Source: Candidatus Solibacter sp.
GTDB lineage: Bacteria; Acidobacteriota; Terriglobia; Bryobacterales; Bryobacteraceae
Assembly (NCBI GenBank): GCA_013822245.1
Contig: PNKE01000081.1
Location: 1 to 64,000, forward strand
DNA: 64,000 nucleotides
Direction of reading: 5' to 3'
The notes beneath the pieces are model-generated. The model searched no databases and was not told where the DNA came from. It saw only the letters and a list, made by a program, of their open reading frames with translations. Position 1 is the first letter of the stretch. Each line of letters begins with the position of its first letter. A program made the position numbers and the translations under genes. Below, one piece after another: positions 59,610 to 64,000 of this stretch.

Positions 59610-60324
59610 ACTGATCTCCTGGCGGCTTGGTGACACCGAGGCGGGCGGTGACGCCGACGGGTTGAGCCGACGCCGAAGAAGCGGGTCCAGGTAGGATTTC
59701 AACGCGCACGGCCCAGGGCCAGGCGTCGTCGCGGCCCCAACGCGGCAGCCAGGCATTGGCTGGCTCGGCGAGCCGCGAGCGTTCCTGATAGGCGAAGACA
59801 GTGGCGCCGATCCTGTCGGCGAGGACGAAGGTGGAGGGCAGCGGCTGGGGCGCTTGGAGGACCATGGGGGGCATGGGTCCGGGGACGGGCGGGGGTCCGC
59901 AGAACGGCGCCGCGCCGACGGCCCCGCGCCAGGGAATTTCGTTCATCAGCAGCCTGACGCCCTGGCCGCGCTCGCCGGGCGCGGCCCAGAGTTCAACGAT
60001 CTGAGGCGTACCCCGCATGCCGCCTTCGAGCGAGTAACGGGTGACGAAGCGCATCATATTCATTTCGCCCGCGAACAGTGCCCTGGGGCCGCCGGGCGCG
60101 CCGCCGGAGGCGATGCAGTTGGCGCGCAGCGGCAGGAGGGAGTTGAGCTGGAGTTCGAGGATGCGTTGAGCTCCGAGGGCGCGGCGGGAATCGGTGACAC
60201 GCCGCTGAACGCCTTCCAGCGCGCCGAGTCCGACGCGGATCGAATGCAGCATGCCGACGCTGAGCAGGCTCACCAGCGCCACGGCGATGAGAAGCTCGAT
60301 CAGCGTCATGCCGCGGCGGTTCAT
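59599..60324 (-). CDS. gspJ: Type II secretion minor pseudopilin GspJ
   Basis: The product is 241 residues from ATG 60324 (MNRRGMTLIELLIAVALVSLLSVGML), a type IV prepilin leader with cleavage before the Met in GMTLIE. The body is consistent with GspJ (RRALGAQRILELQLNSLLPL; LFAGEMNMMRFVTRYSLEGGMRG). It overlaps gspI by 4 bases and gspK by 11. Confidence 0.85.
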   Translation of the reverse strand: MNRRGMTLIELLIAVALVSLLSVGMLHSIRVGLGALEGVQRRVTDSRRALGAQRILELQLNSLLPLRANCIASGGAPGGPRALFAGEMNMMRFVTRYSLEGGMRGTPQIVELWAAPGERGQGVRLLMNEIPWRGAVGAAPFCGPPPVPGPMPPMVLQAPQPLPSTFVLADRIGATVFAYQERSRLAEPANAWLPRWGRDDAWPWAVRVEILPGPASSASAQPVGVTARLGVTKPPGDQYAY

Positions 60325-60806
60325 CGCATGGCTCCCATGCCCGGACCGAACAGTTGAATGTCGGCATCCGTGGCCACGGCCGGACGGTAAGCGGCGATGT
60401 CGAGCGTGCGGCGCTGGCCGCCCTGCATCCACCAGACCTGGAGGGCGATGCGTTCGAGGATCCGAGTACCGGGGGCGGGCTGCGCGCCCGGCGCGCCCTG
60501 GCCCTCGAAAGGCGTCACGACGGCGCGCCATCCACAGCGCCGGCCTTCCATGCGTTCGCGTGGAAACAGCCCGTCGATGGGCATGCCCTTGGGCAGCGGG
60601 CGGACGAGCATGAGTTCGTCCATCTGGCGGCGGGCGAGCATTGCGGCGCGGTCGTAGTCGCTGAGTTTGGAGGCGTTAAGCAGCGAGGTGCGGAGATTGG
60701 CCATGAGTCCGGCGACGGCGATGCCCATGATGGCCGTGGCGATAAGGACTTCAAGCAGGGTGAAGCCGCGAGATCCCCGGCGGGGAGTTGCCGCCGTTCG
60801 CATCAC
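60321..60806 (-). CDS. gspI: Type II secretion minor pseudopilin GspI
   Basis: The product is 161 residues. The prepilin motif RGSRGFTLLEVLIATAIMGIAVAGLMANLR is followed by LLNASKLSDYDRAAMLARRQMDELM, the conserved GspI helix. Overlaps gspH by 4 bases. Confidence 0.87.
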   Translation of the reverse strand: MMRTAATPRRGSRGFTLLEVLIATAIMGIAVAGLMANLRTSLLNASKLSDYDRAAMLARRQMDELMLVRPLPKGMPIDGLFPRERMEGRRCGWRAVVTPFEGQGAPGAQPAPGTRILERIALQVWWMQGGQRRTLDIAAYRPAVATDADIQLFGPGMGAMR

Positions 60807-61285
60807 CGCGCCGCGCCTTCCGCTACGGTGACGTTGGGCGCGCCGGTGATGGGATCAAGCTGAACCATGCGGCGGTTGCCTTTACGGTTTTCGATGACGA
60901 TGGTGAGGCGTGGAAACGACGCGCCTGGCAACAGCAGGTAGCTTTTCGAGTGGGTTTCCTCGCCGGGCGTTTCGGGCAGGACGGCGGCGATGCGGATGCC
61001 GTCCGGCAGAGCCATCTCCTTCTCGCCGCCGGCTTTGAGGCCGCGAAAAGCGATGATGCCGTGGTGCTTGTCGAAGGTGATTTCGACTGGCTCCTGGCGG
61101 CGGTCGGAGCGGCCGACTGCCTGGTAGAGAAACGCCGCCACTTCGTCGCCCGCCGAGCGGAGACGGATGGAGTCCATGCCGGCGCTGGCCGTTGGGTAGG
61201 TCAAGCCGGCCAGCAGGGCGATGATGGCGACGACCATCAGCAGTTCCATCAACGTGACGCCGCGCTGGAGGGGCCTGCGTGCCAT
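60803..61285 (-). CDS. gspH: Type II secretion minor pseudopilin GspH
   Basis: The product is 160 residues. RGVTLMELLMVVAIIALLAGLTYP is the prepilin N-terminus. SAGDEVAAFLYQAVGRSDRRQEPVEITFDKHHGIIAF fits GspH, including the usual helix-strand transition. A 9-base gap separates it from gspG. Confidence 0.85.
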   Translation of the reverse strand: MARRPLQRGVTLMELLMVVAIIALLAGLTYPTASAGMDSIRLRSAGDEVAAFLYQAVGRSDRRQEPVEITFDKHHGIIAFRGLKAGGEKEMALPDGIRIAAVLPETPGEETHSKSYLLLPGASFPRLTIVIENRKGNRRMVQLDPITGAPNVTVAEGAAR

Positions 61286-61294
61286 AGCCGATCC

Positions 61295-61738
61295 TTACTG
61301 GGACTTCCAACTGACGATGTCGGCGTTGATGCCTTCGCCGCCGGGCTGGCCGTCGGCGCCGAGGCAGACGATTTCGGGCTCATCGCCCTGGTCGCTCGGG
61401 TACTTGTAGGCATAGGGCCGGCCCCAGGGATCGACGGGGATCTCCTGCGGCAGATAGGGGCCCTGCCAGTTGTTGACGTTGCCGGGCTTCTGGCGCAATG
61501 CCTGCAACCCCATTTCAGTGGCCGGGTAGACGCCAGTGTCGAGCTTGTAAGTGCCCAGCGCGGTCATGAAGGCGTTGATCTGCGCGCGGGCGGCGGTGAC
61601 GCGCGCCGTGTCAGTCCTGTTCAACAGCCGCGGCGCCACCAGCGACGCAAACAGCGCGATGATAGCCAGCACCACCAGCATCTCGATCAGCGTGATGCCG
61701 CGAGCGCCTCTTCTTTCGTATCGGCGTGTGTTCCTCAT
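61295..61738 (-). CDS. gspG: Type II secretion major pseudopilin GspG
   Basis: The product is 147 residues. ARGITLIEMLVVLAIIALFASLVAPRLLNR is the prepilin segment. AQINAFMTALGTYKLDTGVYPATEMGLQAL and WGRPYAYKYPSDQGDEPEIVCLGADGQPGGEGINADIVSW are the GspG-specific calcium-binding end. It forms the main pseudopilus shaft. Confidence 0.95.
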   Translation of the reverse strand: MRNTRRYERRGARGITLIEMLVVLAIIALFASLVAPRLLNRTDTARVTAARAQINAFMTALGTYKLDTGVYPATEMGLQALRQKPGNVNNWQGPYLPQEIPVDPWGRPYAYKYPSDQGDEPEIVCLGADGQPGGEGINADIVSWKSQ

Positions 61739-61752
61739 AGTCCGACCTTTCC

Positions 61753-62964
61753 TTAAACCGCCACCTCGTTGATCGACGTGATGGCCAGCAGCATGCTTAG
61801 AATCAGCGCGCCCACGGCGACGCCCAACAATAGGATAATCAGCGGCTCGAACAGCGAGGTGAAGCGCTTGATGGCGGCGCGGGTTTCGCCATCGTAGATC
61901 TCAGCCGCGCGCATGAACATGGCGTCCAGCCGGCCGGTCTCTTCGCCGATCGACAGCAGGTGGGCCAGTAGCGGAGGGAATGCGCCGGCCTTTGAGATGG
62001 GTACGGACAAGCCTTCACCGCGCTTGACGCCCTGGGCCACCATTTCGAGAGTCCCGCTCATTTTCTGGTTGGACATGATGGCGCGCGAGATGCCAAGGCT
62101 CTGGACGAGGGGCACGCCGTTGGCCACCAGCGTCCCCATGGCGCGAGCAAACTGCGAGGTCTGGGCCTTCCTGAGCGCGTCTCCCAGAACCGGGATGCGC
62201 AACGTCAAGGTGTGCCACCAGAGCTTGCCCGCCGGGGTGACGATGTACTGACGGAATCCGGCGAGACCAAGCACAAGCGTGCCGAGCGCATAGACGCCAT
62301 AGGTGCGTACGATGTTGCTGACTTCCAGCAGGATCAGCGTGGGCGTCGGGATCTTCATCCTCGAATCGGCGAACACTGCCGCGAAGCGCGGCACGACGTA
62401 ATAGAGCATCAGCACAATGGTGGCCACGCCAACCAGCGACAGCAGAGCCGGATAGACCATCGAACTGACGATGTAGCCCTTCAACTCATCGCGGGTCTTC
62501 TCGTATTCGCTCAGCCGCTCGAAGATGGCGCCAAGCGAACCCGATGCCTCGCCCGCCCGGACCATGTTGACGTAGAACTCGGGAAAATATTCGGGCTTGG
62601 TGCCCAGCGCGTCGGCCAGCGACTTGCCGCCCTTGATCGTCCGCAGGACATCGCTCACCACGGCCTTGAACTCGGCGCGCGTGGTGAGTTCGGTGGTGAT
62701 CGACAGGGCTCGGTCCAGGGGTACGCCGGAGTTGAGCAGCGTGGAGAGTTCCTGGGTGAAGAACAGCACGTCTTTGCGTTTGCCGAAGTTGAACTTCGGC
62801 AGTTTCAACTCACTCTTGCCCTGGGCCTGGAGGCCGACGTAGACGGGCGTGAGGCCCTGTTTGCGCAGCTCGGCGATCACTTTCTTCTCGCTCTCGCCGT
62901 GGAGCGAGCCGGTCCGGACCCGCCCGTCCTGGCCCACCGCCTTGAACTGATACGTCGTCGCCAC
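61753..62964 (-). CDS. gspF: Type II secretion inner-membrane platform protein GspF
   Basis: The product is 403 residues. The opening YQFKAVGQDGRVRTGSLHGESEKKVIAELRKQGLTPVYV and two repeated GspF domains (FFTQELSTLLNSGVPLDRALSI...; FARAMGTLVANGVPLVQSLGISR) with three transmembrane segments are canonical. It contacts the GspE ATPase and GspL. It lies 1 base after gspE. Confidence 0.97.
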   Translation of the reverse strand: MATTYQFKAVGQDGRVRTGSLHGESEKKVIAELRKQGLTPVYVGLQAQGKSELKLPKFNFGKRKDVLFFTQELSTLLNSGVPLDRALSITTELTTRAEFKAVVSDVLRTIKGGKSLADALGTKPEYFPEFYVNMVRAGEASGSLGAIFERLSEYEKTRDELKGYIVSSMVYPALLSLVGVATIVLMLYYVVPRFAAVFADSRMKIPTPTLILLEVSNIVRTYGVYALGTLVLGLAGFRQYIVTPAGKLWWHTLTLRIPVLGDALRKAQTSQFARAMGTLVANGVPLVQSLGISRAIMSNQKMSGTLEMVAQGVKRGEGLSVPISKAGAFPPLLAHLLSIGEETGRLDAMFMRAAEIYDGETRAAIKRFTSLFEPLIILLLGVAVGALILSMLLAITSINEVAV

Positions 62965-62965
62965 G

Positions 62966-64000
62966 CTAGAATTCCTGGGTCACGCGGAGCACCTCGTCCG
63001 CTGTTGTCACGCCCGCGGCCACCTTCATCCAGCCGTCTTCTCGCAGGGTTCTCATGCCTGCCCCGCGCGCTTCCCTTGTCAGGTCGGAGGCGTCGGCATT
63101 GGCCATCACCATCTTGCGCAGCTTGTCGTTCATCTCCATCATCTCGAAGATGCCGATGCGGCCCTTGTAGCCGGTGCCGAAACACTTTTCGCAGCCGGCG
63201 CCCTTGAACGTGGGGACGGTATCGCCGTCGGGCGTGATGCGATCGCCGGCGCCAGTCTTGCAGAACGGGCAGATGACGCGCACGAGGCGCTGGGCGAGCA
63301 CGGCGACCACGGACGAGCAGATGAGATAGTTTTCCACGCCCATGTCGGTCATGCGCGTAATGGCGCTGGGGGCGTCGTTGGTATGCAGCGTCGAGTAGAC
63401 GAAGTGGCCGGTCAGGGCCGAACGGATTGCCACTTCGGCGGTTTCGTAATCGCGGATCTCGCCCACCATGATGACGTCCGGGTCCTGGCGGACGATGTGG
63501 CGGAGGCCGGTGGCGAAGGTCAGCCCGATCTGCGTGTTGACGTGGATCTGGTTGATGCCGTCCATCTGGTACTCGACCGGGTCCTCAATCGTGATGATCT
63601 TCTTGTCGGATTGATTGATGCGCTTCAGCGCCGAGTAGAGCGTGGTCGATTTGCCTGAACCGGTGGGTCCGGTGACCAGGAAGATGCCGTGCGGCAGCGC
63701 CGTGAAATGCTCCATGCGGTTGAGCATGTGCTCGTCGAAGCCAAGATTGCGGAGGTCATAGAAGTCGCCCGCCGAGCGGTCGAGCAGGCGCATGACGACG
63801 CTTTCGCCGTAAAGCGTCGGCAGCGTCGAGACGCGCAGATCCACCTCGCGGCCGATGGTCTTGATCTTGATGCGGCCATCCTGCGGCAGGCGCCGCTCGG
63901 CGATGTTCAACTTCGCCATCAGTTTCACGCGGCTGATGATGGCGGCCTTCATCTCGCGCGGCGGCGGGTCCTGGTCCTGCAACACGCCATCCACGCGGAA
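62966..64000 (-). CDS. gspE: Type II secretion ATPase GspE, N-terminus outside window
   Basis: The visible 344 residues lack the N-terminal domain, which continues past the right edge (the last bases read FRVDGV in frame). Walker A GPTGSGKSTTLYSAL, Asp box IRDYETAEVAIRSALTGH, and the Walker B DPDVIMVGEIRD are intact. A tetracysteine zinc motif (CPFCKTG...CEKCFG) is present. It powers pseudopilus assembly. First in the visible operon. Confidence 0.97.
   Translation of the reverse strand, partial: FRVDGVLQDQDPPPREMKAAIISRVKLMAKLNIAERRLPQDGRIKIKTIGREVDLRVSTLPTLYGESVVMRLLDRSAGDFYDLRNLGFDEHMLNRMEHFTALPHGIFLVTGPTGSGKSTTLYSALKRINQSDKKIITIEDPVEYQMDGINQIHVNTQIGLTFATGLRHIVRQDPDVIMVGEIRDYETAEVAIRSALTGHFVYSTLHTNDAPSAITRMTDMGVENYLICSSVVAVLAQRLVRVICPFCKTGAGDRITPDGDTVPTFKGAGCEKCFGTGYKGRIGIFEMMEMNDKLRKMVMANADASDLTREARGAGMRTLREDGWMKVAAGVTTADEVLRVTQEF

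Overview
The window reads as chromosomal DNA of a GC-rich, Gram-negative bacterium, most likely an acidobacterium of the Solibacter/Bryobacter/Paludibaculum type. Grounds: the large secreted protein ending at 47191 has a C-terminal module that resembles the Solibacter-type TIGR03437 domain; a DUF1549/DUF1553 protein is paired with a DUF1501 protein; outer-membrane functions are present (lptB tail, lpxB, a secretin); and GC content is high. This placement is from protein recognition by eye, not from a search. No tRNA, rRNA, CRISPR array, insertion sequence or phage gene was recognised.

Layout. 1-4.7 kb: tail of lptB, a small outer-membrane-type protein, then the DUF1549/DUF1553 and DUF1501 genes. 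4.8-8.1 kb: a plus-strand run with a TGS-type GTPase, a cysteine-cluster protein, a small P-loop kinase and a degenerate EAL-HDOD protein. 8.1-11.6 kb: an MFS exporter, trpS and an m5U RNA methyltransferase. 11.6-17.8 kb: a MoxR / DUF58 / giant multi-VWA protein operon. 17.9-23.4 kb: a CYTH phosphatase/cyclase, SPFH and NfeD membrane proteins, galT, a NIPSNAP protein, uppS, and a winged-helix regulator with its membrane partner. 23.5-29.5 kb: an unknown protein, lpxB, a pseudo-M1-peptidase with TPRs, a secreted nitrilase-fold hydrolase and a membrane protein. 29.5-32.6 kb: trxB and feoAB. 32.7-37.7 kb: an HTH-TPR protein, a DUF2760 protein, a long Hsp70 and thiL.

37.7-47.0 kb: a GT39-like membrane protein; an ArsR-methyltransferase fusion (SahR type) divergent from ahcY, with a repeat-rich operator between them; a three-gene glycan-type operon (radical SAM, Gfo/Idh, GT2); metK with a long leader; and hsp20 with a near-consensus promoter. 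47.2-52.7 kb: two secreted proteins. 53.3-64.0 kb: a type II secretion operon on the minus strand, in order gspE(partial)-F-G-H-I-J-K-L-M-C-like-small protein-gspD, with most genes overlapping by 4-13 bases. The two secreted proteins lie directly downstream of it and are plausible substrates.

Together the genes cover envelope biogenesis (lptB, lpxB, uppS, T2SS), membrane and protein quality control (MoxR-VWA, SPFH-NfeD, Hsp70, Hsp20), iron uptake (feoAB) and the S-adenosylmethionine cycle (ahcY, metK and the putative SAH sensor). Base composition is not uniform. The plus strand is strongly C-rich from about 11.6 to 38 kb whichever strand is coding, and G-rich from about 42 kb to the end. Several starts are non-ATG, and one conserved N-terminus can only be reached from a CTG codon.
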